Source: Segatella paludivivens DSM 17968 = JCM 13650
GTDB lineage: Bacteria > Bacteroidota > Bacteroidia > Bacteroidales > Bacteroidaceae
Assembly (NCBI RefSeq): GCF_000373185.1
Contig: NZ_KB890628.1
Coordinates: 48,236 to 112,235 of the forward strand
Length of the DNA: 64,000 bases
Reading direction: 5' to 3'
The notes beneath the pieces were generated by a model. The model did not search any database, had not been told where the DNA came from, and was given only the letters and a program-made list of their open reading frames with translations. Positions 26,690 through 33,818 of the stretch are shown here, in pieces. A program made the position numbers and the translations under genes. Position 1 is the stretch's first letter, and each line of letters starts with the position of its first letter.

Positions 26690-28243
26690 TTATTCTTTTT
26701 TTCTTCTTGTCATTGATATTAATGGAATAAGCATTTCTTCCATTGATATCCCGCCATGCTGAAACGTATTTTTATAATATGTCGCGTAGTAATTGTAGTT
26801 GTTCGGATACGCAAAGAATGAGTCTCCAGTAGCGAATACATACGACGTGCTTATGTTTGGTGAAGGCAGATTTGCTTTATGAGGGTCTTTTATCTCAAAT
26901 ACTTGACGTGAATCATAGTTGAGATTCTTGCCAAGTTTATATCTAAGATTTGTATTTGTATTTTTGTCACCTATAATCTTTATCGGTTTGTTTGCTCTTA
27001 TGCTGCCGTGATCAGTGGTGATAACAACTTTATAGTCTTTATGAGAAAGCAAACTGAATAGTTCGGCAATGCCAGAATGTCTTAGCCAACTTTGTGTTAT
27101 ACTGCGGTATGCACTCTCGTTGTTGGCAAGTTCTCTAACCATCTTTGATTCTGTTCTTGCGTGTGACAGCATGTCGATGAAATTTATCACAACAACATTT
27201 AGATCATATTTCTCAAGTTCACCAAATCGTTCAATCAGTTTGTCTATGGTTTGTGAGTCGTTAATTTTGTGATAACTGAAAGTTTCGTGACGTCTGTATC
27301 TATCAAACTGAGTCTGAATCAATGCCTCCTCGTTCACGTTCTTTCCTTCGTCTTCATCTTCATCTACCCACAGATCTGGATACATTTTCTGTATGTCGTA
27401 TGGCATTAACCCACTGAAAATAGCATTCCTACCATATTGCGTAGCTGTTGGAAGAATACTCATATACATATTCTCTTTTATTTCAAATAAGCTACTAATC
27501 TCGTTGGCAAGTATTTTCCAATGATCATAGCGTAAGTTATCTATTACAATACAGAATACTTTTTCTTTATTGTCAAGTGTCGGAAATATATTAGTTTTGA
27601 ATATATCATTGCTCATCAAAGGACGACCTTTTGCGTTTTCCATCCATTGCATATAGTTCTTTTGGATGTATTTAGCAAAAGCATTATTAGCTTCTTCCTT
27701 TTGCATTTGTAGCATTTCAAGCATATTGCTGTCGGCATTGCTAAGTTCTAGTTCCCATTTCGTGAGCAGACGGTATATTTCAGTCCAATCATCAAAAGAG
27801 TTGCAATCGCCAATCAACATAGAAATCTTGTTAAATTCCTCACGATAGCCACTCTGTGTTACTTCTGTTACTAGTTCACGCTTGTGTATATTCTTCTTCA
27901 GTGCGATTAGTATTTGACTTGGATTTACAGGTTTAATAAGATAGTCGGCAATTTTTCTGCCTATAGCTTGATTCATAATATCCTCTTCCTCGCTTTTCGT
28001 AACCATAACGATAGGAGTGGTCGGCTGTATATCCTTAATGCGTTGTAAGGTTTCAAGTCCGGTAAGTCCAGGCATCATCTCATCAAGAAGAATAAGGTCA
28101 AAGGTGGTGTTTCTACAAAGTTCAATGGCATCTTCGCCATTGCTTATTGTAGTAACATCATAATCCCTTTTTTCAAGAAAGATTATGTGGGCACGAAGAA
28201 GATCAATTTCATCGTCAACCCAAAGTAGTTTACCGTTACTCAT
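26690..28243 (-). CDS. porX: PorX, response regulator with PglZ effector domain controlling type IX secretion
   Basis: 517 residues. An N-terminal CheY-like receiver (about 3-120) has acidic D10/D11, the phospho-acceptor D54 in 'LILLDEMMPG' and 'PIVMVTKSEEED'. A helical linker is followed by a C-terminal PglZ/alkaline-phosphatase-like domain (about 200-510) with metal-site motifs 'VIDNLRYDHW', 'VVITTDHGSI' and 'FQHGGISMEEML'. This architecture is that of PorX, which in P. gingivalis acts with the sensor PorY and the sigma factor SigP to regulate T9SS genes. It lies 3 bp downstream of porW. porY is not visible here. The metal ligands appear intact, so phosphodiesterase activity is plausible. 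Confidence 0.93.
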   Translation of the reverse strand: MSNGKLLWVDDEIDLLRAHIIFLEKRDYDVTTISNGEDAIELCRNTTFDLILLDEMMPGLTGLETLQRIKDIQPTTPIVMVTKSEEEDIMNQAIGRKIADYLIKPVNPSQILIALKKNIHKRELVTEVTQSGYREEFNKISMLIGDCNSFDDWTEIYRLLTKWELELSNADSNMLEMLQMQKEEANNAFAKYIQKNYMQWMENAKGRPLMSNDIFKTNIFPTLDNKEKVFCIVIDNLRYDHWKILANEISSLFEIKENMYMSILPTATQYGRNAIFSGLMPYDIQKMYPDLWVDEDEDEGKNVNEEALIQTQFDRYRRHETFSYHKINDSQTIDKLIERFGELEKYDLNVVVINFIDMLSHARTESKMVRELANNESAYRSITQSWLRHSGIAELFSLLSHKDYKVVITTDHGSIRANKPIKIIGDKNTNTNLRYKLGKNLNYDSRQVFEIKDPHKANLPSPNISTSYVFATGDSFFAYPNNYNYYATYYKNTFQHGGISMEEMLIPLISMTRRKKE

Positions 28244-28246
28244 ATC

Positions 28247-31150
28247 TTAAAATCCTTCTAAATCGTAATATTCATCTTCTAAGTCGAATGTCTTATCTTC
28301 TGTTTTCTTCTCGGTTGTTTTCTTGTCTACATTCTTTTCTGCTTTTGGTAAAGGTGTTGTTTCTTCTTCATTCCCTGTTGTTACAATCTTTGCAGGTTCT
28401 ATAAGCAGGTTAGATGTCGTAGTCTTTATCGGAGCAAAATGCTTATTATAGAATTTTTCGTAATCTTCGTAACTGAATTGATTGCCAAGCAGAGGTAGAT
28501 TCTGCTTACTTATGATAATAGGTCTAGCTTTTTTTGCCAGATTTATTACAGCTGTTTGCCTGTGCAGTTCTCTTGCATATTGCAATGCTTCGTCATAATT
28601 TAGAAATCCTTTGATAACCATTCTGTGAATGTCGTCAATATTTTCTATCTGTATATCGAAATTCCTCACCATGTAACTGGTGAAATTGTATTTCGCTATC
28701 TCGAACAGTAACTGATTCTCATTAACAGAATCAGGGTTATATACCAACATATATACAAAGTCGATATTGCTTTCTGAATTCAACTTTTGTGTCTTTATAG
28801 AATCACTGTCGTTGAGAATTTCTGTACGTCTGCTCCAAATATCACCAATATCAAACTTTCCGCCGTGTAGTTTTCTTCCTGCTTTAACACCGTTGATAAT
28901 CATACCAGCCATTTGGCTCAGTGCGCTTTCTGGGAAATTCTTCACAAGCGTATTCATATCGTTAAGGCATCCTTTCTGATTACCATTGTTCAACTTGTTC
29001 AGTCCACCAATAAACAGAAACTTGTCCCGGTTTGCACCAGACGGGAATCTGTGTTCTGAAATATATGTATTACCGTCAACTTCTGTATATTTTCCTGCTT
29101 TAAATGCATCGTATGTGGCAGCATAAATAGAGTCTTCGATATGCTCTCCCCATTTTGCATTTTCCTTGTATAGGGGATCACTCAGCAATGTTGTCCATTT
29201 GCTTTGTGGATATCCTTTTTTGAGCTTCCCGATATAACTGTCGGCAATGTCCATCTTATTTTCACGTGCGTATAGCAAATATAGATGATAGTAAACATTG
29301 TCCATCTCCTTATATTTTGGATAATAGTCTTCTATTCTTTTTAAAGCCTTTTCGCCAAGAACAAGATTATCGAGTTTATCCTTAAAAATTACTCCACTAT
29401 TGTATAGTGCATTCATTAGGATATTGTCGCTTTCGTCAAGTTTCTCTTTATTAAGTGGTATCTGCTTGATGTAGTATTCACGCTTATGTGGATTTGCCTC
29501 AGAACTGTCATTAATTATATTGTTAGCGCTATCATTAATTTCGCTTTGTGTTGTAGAATCTTGCGATATATCATTTATTCCTGCGACAACAGTCTTGTTT
29601 ATTCGTTGCCAGTTATCCACATTGTCACGTTTACCCCATGTACGAGTAAATGTTTCCTTGCCTCTGCTAACAGTCATTGGATTATAGAAATACCAAGTAG
29701 TTGTGTTTTTTCCGTCAACGGAGTTGTTTTGCATAGCAAACTCTGTCTTCATAGATATATTATCAACACCTGCATTTCCTGTATTAGTCTGTAGCTGTGA
29801 ATTGAGATCCTTCTTTTCTTTTTTCTTTAGTGCAATGATTATTTTATCAATAATCACGTTACGACTGCTTTCGTTCATCCTCGCAAGTCGTTGTAAAGAG
29901 TCCTGAAGTTCTACTGCGGCAGTATAAGGAACCAGTTCTTCAAGCACTTTCTGCCTGTCGGTTAACTGTTGGTAGTCTTTTCTTTCTTTATCTAGCAATC
30001 CTATTGCCACGTCGTAGCATCCTTTGGCTTTTCCGAATTGTTCTTTAATCCAATACAGATTACCAAGTTTCAACAACAAAACACCTTTTTCTATTCCGTT
30101 TCTTGTAGCCTTTTCTTTTCCCTGCTCATAAGCGGCAATAGCATTCGTGGTATCTTTTTTTGCCAGATATATATTGCCAATGGCATAGTATATCTGGTCT
30201 TGATAATCCTTATTGCTATCAGATGCAGCCATTCTTTTCAGTTTGGCAATCATCTGTTTCTGCTTTCCCCCAGCCATAACTTCTGTCATGCCAACTCTTG
30301 CGTTGAATGTAAGTTGATATGGAGGGTTTAGTCTTATTACGTGTTTATATGCATTGTAAGCATTCTCCTTGTTTCCCAATTCCTCGAATAACTGTCCCAT
30401 CAGAAACCATTCACGGGCTCTCTGCTTACGTCTCATTTCGTGACTTATAACCTTTCTTAGATATGGGATTGCCTTTCCGTAATTACCAATATGTATGTAA
30501 TAGTCGGCATATGTGTAGTCCCATTCCTTTTGTGCTCGCCAATGTATGGAGTCACGTTGAATATTACGTATCACGTCTTCGGCATCATATAGCCAATCTT
30601 CTTCTATATAGCATTTTGCCAGCCATGCTCTTGCCTTTCCGTATATAGCAGGTTGGTTTGAATATAGTCTACTCATGTAGGCGAAAGTGGATGCAGCTTC
30701 GCTGAAGTCGCCCTTGTAGAATTGAGCACGTCCCATGAGTAACCATGCTTTCCATAAGAAAGGATTGTATTCCCTTCTGCTCAACCACTCTATATTTTGT
30801 TGAGTCTTTTTCTTGTTAGGGTTCCATTCTGGTCGTCGCTTTATACTATGCAGTCTTATCGCCTTTTGACATTTCTCAATAGCTTTGTCAAAGTTTGAAA
30901 TTCCTAGTTGCCTGCTTGCTTTATTTCCTACAGTGTAAAGAGGAATCTTCTCTGTAAAATTATCCTTATTTCCGTTTTCTTTTTCAAGAGAGCCGTCAAT
31001 ATATGCCACAGAACCATTGTAATAAGTGTTGTATCTTGCATGAAAGGCATGCCACCATCTAGACTTAGCTGTATTTTGCTGAGTCGAACATCCGTAGATT
31101 GACGTAATGCTAATCAGTGCGGCCAGGATGTATATGGCGTTATGCTTCAT
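28247..31150 (-). CDS. porW: PorW/SprE, TPR-containing lipoprotein of the type IX secretion system
   Basis: 967 residues. The signal peptide ends in a lipobox with Cys21 (SIYGC). The mature start has 'RWWHAFHARYNTYYNG', a strongly conserved stretch in PorW/SprE proteins. Tetratricopeptide-like helices fill about 110-420 ('GRAQFYKGDFSEAASTFAYM', 'GQLFEELGNKENAYNAYKHV'), followed by a low-complexity Asn/Ser-rich linker (about 500-560), more helical repeats, and an acidic/Lys-rich tail. PorW is thought to link the SprA translocon to the periplasmic T9SS motor and ring. Its ATG overlaps the upstream permease stop by 4 bp and porX follows after 3 bp, so membrane machinery and regulator are co-expressed. 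Confidence 0.9.
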   Translation of the reverse strand: MKHNAIYILAALISITSIYGCSTQQNTAKSRWWHAFHARYNTYYNGSVAYIDGSLEKENGNKDNFTEKIPLYTVGNKASRQLGISNFDKAIEKCQKAIRLHSIKRRPEWNPNKKKTQQNIEWLSRREYNPFLWKAWLLMGRAQFYKGDFSEAASTFAYMSRLYSNQPAIYGKARAWLAKCYIEEDWLYDAEDVIRNIQRDSIHWRAQKEWDYTYADYYIHIGNYGKAIPYLRKVISHEMRRKQRAREWFLMGQLFEELGNKENAYNAYKHVIRLNPPYQLTFNARVGMTEVMAGGKQKQMIAKLKRMAASDSNKDYQDQIYYAIGNIYLAKKDTTNAIAAYEQGKEKATRNGIEKGVLLLKLGNLYWIKEQFGKAKGCYDVAIGLLDKERKDYQQLTDRQKVLEELVPYTAAVELQDSLQRLARMNESSRNVIIDKIIIALKKKEKKDLNSQLQTNTGNAGVDNISMKTEFAMQNNSVDGKNTTTWYFYNPMTVSRGKETFTRTWGKRDNVDNWQRINKTVVAGINDISQDSTTQSEINDSANNIINDSSEANPHKREYYIKQIPLNKEKLDESDNILMNALYNSGVIFKDKLDNLVLGEKALKRIEDYYPKYKEMDNVYYHLYLLYARENKMDIADSYIGKLKKGYPQSKWTTLLSDPLYKENAKWGEHIEDSIYAATYDAFKAGKYTEVDGNTYISEHRFPSGANRDKFLFIGGLNKLNNGNQKGCLNDMNTLVKNFPESALSQMAGMIINGVKAGRKLHGGKFDIGDIWSRRTEILNDSDSIKTQKLNSESNIDFVYMLVYNPDSVNENQLLFEIAKYNFTSYMVRNFDIQIENIDDIHRMVIKGFLNYDEALQYARELHRQTAVINLAKKARPIIISKQNLPLLGNQFSYEDYEKFYNKHFAPIKTTTSNLLIEPAKIVTTGNEEETTPLPKAEKNVDKKTTEKKTEDKTFDLEDEYYDLEGF

Positions 31151-31932
31151 TTAAGTTTGGCTATGGCATATATTATGATACTGATAAATATGATGGAGGC
31201 TCCAGACGGCACGTTCAGCCAATAGCTTATTCCTAGCCCCAACAGACAGTCTATCCAGCCGATACCAATACTAAGAAGAGCCATTTTCTTAAAATTATAA
31301 GTAAATACATTGGCTGTCATCTGTGGAATTGTAAGCAAACTTATTGCAAGTACTATTCCTACCATTCTCAGTGTAGACACTATTGCCATAGCTATAAGTG
31401 CCATCATCATATATTCTATGAACCTAACATGCAGTCCCTGTGACATTGCAAATGTGGAATCAAAAGCTACGCTTTGTATTTCTCTATACATAAACGTAAA
31501 TATAGCTATTACAACTACAGACAGTATAGCCAGAAGCCATAAGTCGGCATATCCAATAGTTAGAATACTTCCGAATAGAAAAGATGGAAGGTCTGGCATG
31601 AATCCAGGAGTGAGGAAGCAACATATGATGCCAATGCTCATTCCAAAGGTCCAGAACACAGCTATTGCTGAATCTTCTCTTACATTGCCTCTTCGTGACA
31701 TCCATTCTACGCCGAATGCACTTAGTGTTGCGAAAACCATTGCTGATAGTATTGGATTTATACCAAGTAGCACACCAAGTCCTATACCGCCAAAAGAAGC
31801 GTGGGTGATACCTCCGCTGATAAATACCAGCCGGCGTGTAACAATGTATGTACCGATAATTCCGCAAACAATGCTTGCCAATATTGAACCAAGCAATGCA
31901 TTCTGGAAAAAAGTATAATGTAGTATATCCAA
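31147..31932 (-). CDS. Metal (Zn/Mn/Fe) ABC transporter permease, ZnuB/TroC family
   Basis: 261 residues with about seven to eight hydrophobic helices. Family signatures include 'GSILASIVCGIIGTYIVTRRLVFISGGITHASFGGIGLG' split over about 15-55 and 'MMALIAMAIVSTLRMVGIVL' near 175-195. Such permeases pair with an ATPase and a periplasmic metal-binding protein. Neither partner is adjacent: the upstream gene is a small Cys-cluster membrane protein (17 bp away) and the downstream gene is porW (4-bp overlap). The ATPase and binding protein must lie elsewhere, or the function has changed. Metal specificity cannot be read from the sequence. Confidence 0.87.
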   Translation of the reverse strand: MDILHYTFFQNALLGSILASIVCGIIGTYIVTRRLVFISGGITHASFGGIGLGVLLGINPILSAMVFATLSAFGVEWMSRRGNVREDSAIAVFWTFGMSIGIICCFLTPGFMPDLPSFLFGSILTIGYADLWLLAILSVVVIAIFTFMYREIQSVAFDSTFAMSQGLHVRFIEYMMMALIAMAIVSTLRMVGIVLAISLLTIPQMTANVFTYNFKKMALLSIGIGWIDCLLGLGISYWLNVPSGASIIFISIIIYAIAKLK

Positions 31933-31949
31933 TTTCTCTTTATATTTTA

Positions 31950-32342
31950 TTATTGTTGTTGTTCAGCCAGAGCAATATATTCATCCTTTATCTGATCTGG
32001 CATGTTTATGCCCCGAAGTATGAGACTGCGGTTCCAGCTCTTAACTTCATCCTGTTTCATAGTCAGCATAACTTCAGAGAACTCATCGGCTTCTTCATTG
32101 GTATATTCGTTAGATAGACGTCCTTTGAATCTGTCGAGTTCCTCGTCGTCATAATATTCCACCTCTTTGGTGGCAGCTTCCATCATGCATTCCTGCTCAC
32201 ACATGTCATTATCACCGTTGCAGGTATAACAAGTCTGTTTTGTTATAATAGGCTTATCCCGTCCTTTTTCGTCTTTGGAGAGGATCGTTATAAGGGCAGT
32301 TATAATGCCAAGCGCCAGTATCGGGATAATCAGGTATATCAT
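31950..32342 (-). CDS. Small membrane protein with a cysteine cluster, function unknown
   Basis: 130 residues. One N-terminal membrane helix (about 2-20, 'IIPILALGIITALITIL') is followed by a cytoplasmic or periplasmic part with four cysteines, C-Y-T-C-N6-C-x3-C (about 37-50), then an acidic, helical tail ('YYDDEELDRFKGRLSNEY'). The cysteine spacing could hold zinc or an iron-sulfur cluster, but I recognise no family. It lies between aroA (18 bp) and a metal ABC permease (17 bp) within the six-gene operon, so a link to metal handling is an inference from position only. Confidence 0.7.
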   Translation of the reverse strand: MIYLIIPILALGIITALITILSKDEKGRDKPIITKQTCYTCNGDNDMCEQECMMEAATKEVEYYDDEELDRFKGRLSNEYTNEEADEFSEVMLTMKQDEVKSWNRSLILRGINMPDQIKDEYIALAEQQQ

Positions 32343-32360
32343 GTCGCTATGAATTTATTT

Positions 32361-33602
32361 TTATTTTATGTTGAATCCTGCTGCATCCATGTCTTTCCAG
32401 AAATTAGGATATGACTTGCTTACAACTTCGGGATTGTTTATCTTTAGTCCAGGAATCTTTAATGCTACTGGGGCGAAAGACATTGCCATACGATGGTCTT
32501 CATAAGTGTCTATTGCCTCATCTGTTGGCTCGCATCTTTCGCCATTCCATATAAGTTCACTGTCTTTTTGGTCTTTTATGACATATCCTAGTTTCTTGAG
32601 CTCTTTTTTCAAAGCTTCTATACGGTCTGTTTCCTTAATTTTTAGGCTTGCTAGTCCGGTAAAATGAAACTTTATACCCATAAGAGCACAACATACAACA
32701 AATGTCTGTGCAAGGTCTGGTGAACCAGTGAAGTCATATTCTAATCGAGGAAGCATACATTTGTGTCTTTTCAGCGTCACAGTAGTTGGAACACCAAGTT
32801 CGGTAGATTTAAAATATGTTTTAACTCCAAGCAGAGAGAATATGTATCTCACAACAGAGTCGCCTTGTTTAGAACCGTCCATAAGTCCGTTAAGTCTTAT
32901 TTCTGCCTCTGGATCATCGCTAAGAGCCATTACCTCATACCAATAACTGCTAGCGCTCCAATCACTTTCAATGAAATAAGGACGTTCTGTATATGGCTTT
33001 GCCGAAACTGTAATCGTGTCAACGTCGGACCAATCTGCGTCTGCGCCAAACTCTCTCATTGTCCATAGTGTCAGGTCGATGTATGGGCGTGATACAATTT
33101 CGTCAAGCAGTTTAAGTTCCAATCCGTTTTTTAGCATTGGCCCAATCATGAGCAATGCTGAAATATATTGTGAACTTACGTTTCCTGGAATCTCAAGATG
33201 ACCACCTTCAAGTGTGTGTCCCTTTATGTGGAGTGGGGGAAATCCTTCTTCGCCAGCATAAGTGATGTCTGCACCAAGATATCTCAAAGCGTCAACAAGT
33301 ACACTTATAGGGCGGTGCTTCATTCTGTCAGTACCTGTTATTGTATGTTCACCTTCTGTTATGCTTAGATATGCAGTGACAAATCTCATTGCAGTTCCGG
33401 CAGCCTTTATGTCTATAACATCAGGCATGTCTTTCAATGCAGCAATTATAACTTCTGTGTCATCGCAGTCGCTCATATTTTCAAGGGTAATCCTGCCACC
33501 AGCCATAGCGTTGATTATCAGTGTGCGGTTGCTAATGCTTTTACTAGCCGACAGATTAATCTCAGTATTTATCTTTGCAGGTCCTGTTATTTCGTAAGTC
33601 AT
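32361..33602 (-). CDS. aroA: 3-Phosphoshikimate 1-carboxyvinyltransferase (EPSP synthase)
   Basis: 413 residues, slightly shorter than the E. coli enzyme. Conserved blocks are 'LSASKSISNRTLIINAMA' (about 17-34, shikimate-3-phosphate site), 'AAGTAMRFVTAYL' (about 63-75, the family's N-A-G-T-A-x-R block), 'HRPISVLVDALRYLGADI' (about 92-109), 'KETDRIEALKKELKKLG' and 'DTYEDHRMAMSFAPVAL'. It makes EPSP from PEP and shikimate 3-phosphate for aromatic amino acids. The usual Asn-Ala-Gly reads Ala-Ala-Gly here. It is the first gene of the operon aroA - Cys-cluster protein - metal permease - porW - porX - tsaE. Its promoter is the repeated cassette at 33638-33697. Confidence 0.94.
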   Translation of the reverse strand: MTYEITGPAKINTEINLSASKSISNRTLIINAMAGGRITLENMSDCDDTEVIIAALKDMPDVIDIKAAGTAMRFVTAYLSITEGEHTITGTDRMKHRPISVLVDALRYLGADITYAGEEGFPPLHIKGHTLEGGHLEIPGNVSSQYISALLMIGPMLKNGLELKLLDEIVSRPYIDLTLWTMREFGADADWSDVDTITVSAKPYTERPYFIESDWSASSYWYEVMALSDDPEAEIRLNGLMDGSKQGDSVVRYIFSLLGVKTYFKSTELGVPTTVTLKRHKCMLPRLEYDFTGSPDLAQTFVVCCALMGIKFHFTGLASLKIKETDRIEALKKELKKLGYVIKDQKDSELIWNGERCEPTDEAIDTYEDHRMAMSFAPVALKIPGLKINNPEVVSKSYPNFWKDMDAAGFNIK

Positions 33603-33637
33603 TGTTATAATCTTCCTTTGTTAATTAAAAACTTATG

Positions 33638-33697
33638 CAAAGATAGTGCAAACGAGTGGAAAAGCAAAGAAAAACGATGTTTTTTCTTTGTTTTCCA
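33638..33697 (-). promoter_or_regulatory. aroA-porW-porX operon promoter within the repeated promoter-hairpin cassette
   Basis: On the minus strand TTTG (33665-33668), a 19-nt spacer and TATCTTTG (33638-33645) form the promoter. Positions 33657-33675 and 33679-33697 form a long A/T-rich hairpin around GAT. The layout and much of the sequence are shared with the helicase promoter at 25662-25719. Confidence 0.68.
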
Positions 33698-33758
33698 GAG
33701 AGCAAAGTTATCAATCAACTATAGTTAAAGATGCTAGTCGAATACACTACAAAATAAA

Positions 33759-33797
33759 ATAAGCAGTATCCCTTTTTATTTTTAGGATACTGCTTAT
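33759..33797 (-). terminator. Intrinsic terminator of the GH2 gene
   Basis: ATAAGCAGTATCC (33759-33771) pairs perfectly with GGATACTGCTTAT (33785-33797). On the minus strand it is followed by TTTATTTTG. It lies 22 bp past the GH2 stop. Confidence 0.88.
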
Positions 33798-33818
33798 ATT
33801 ATATTGACGTAGAGTCGC

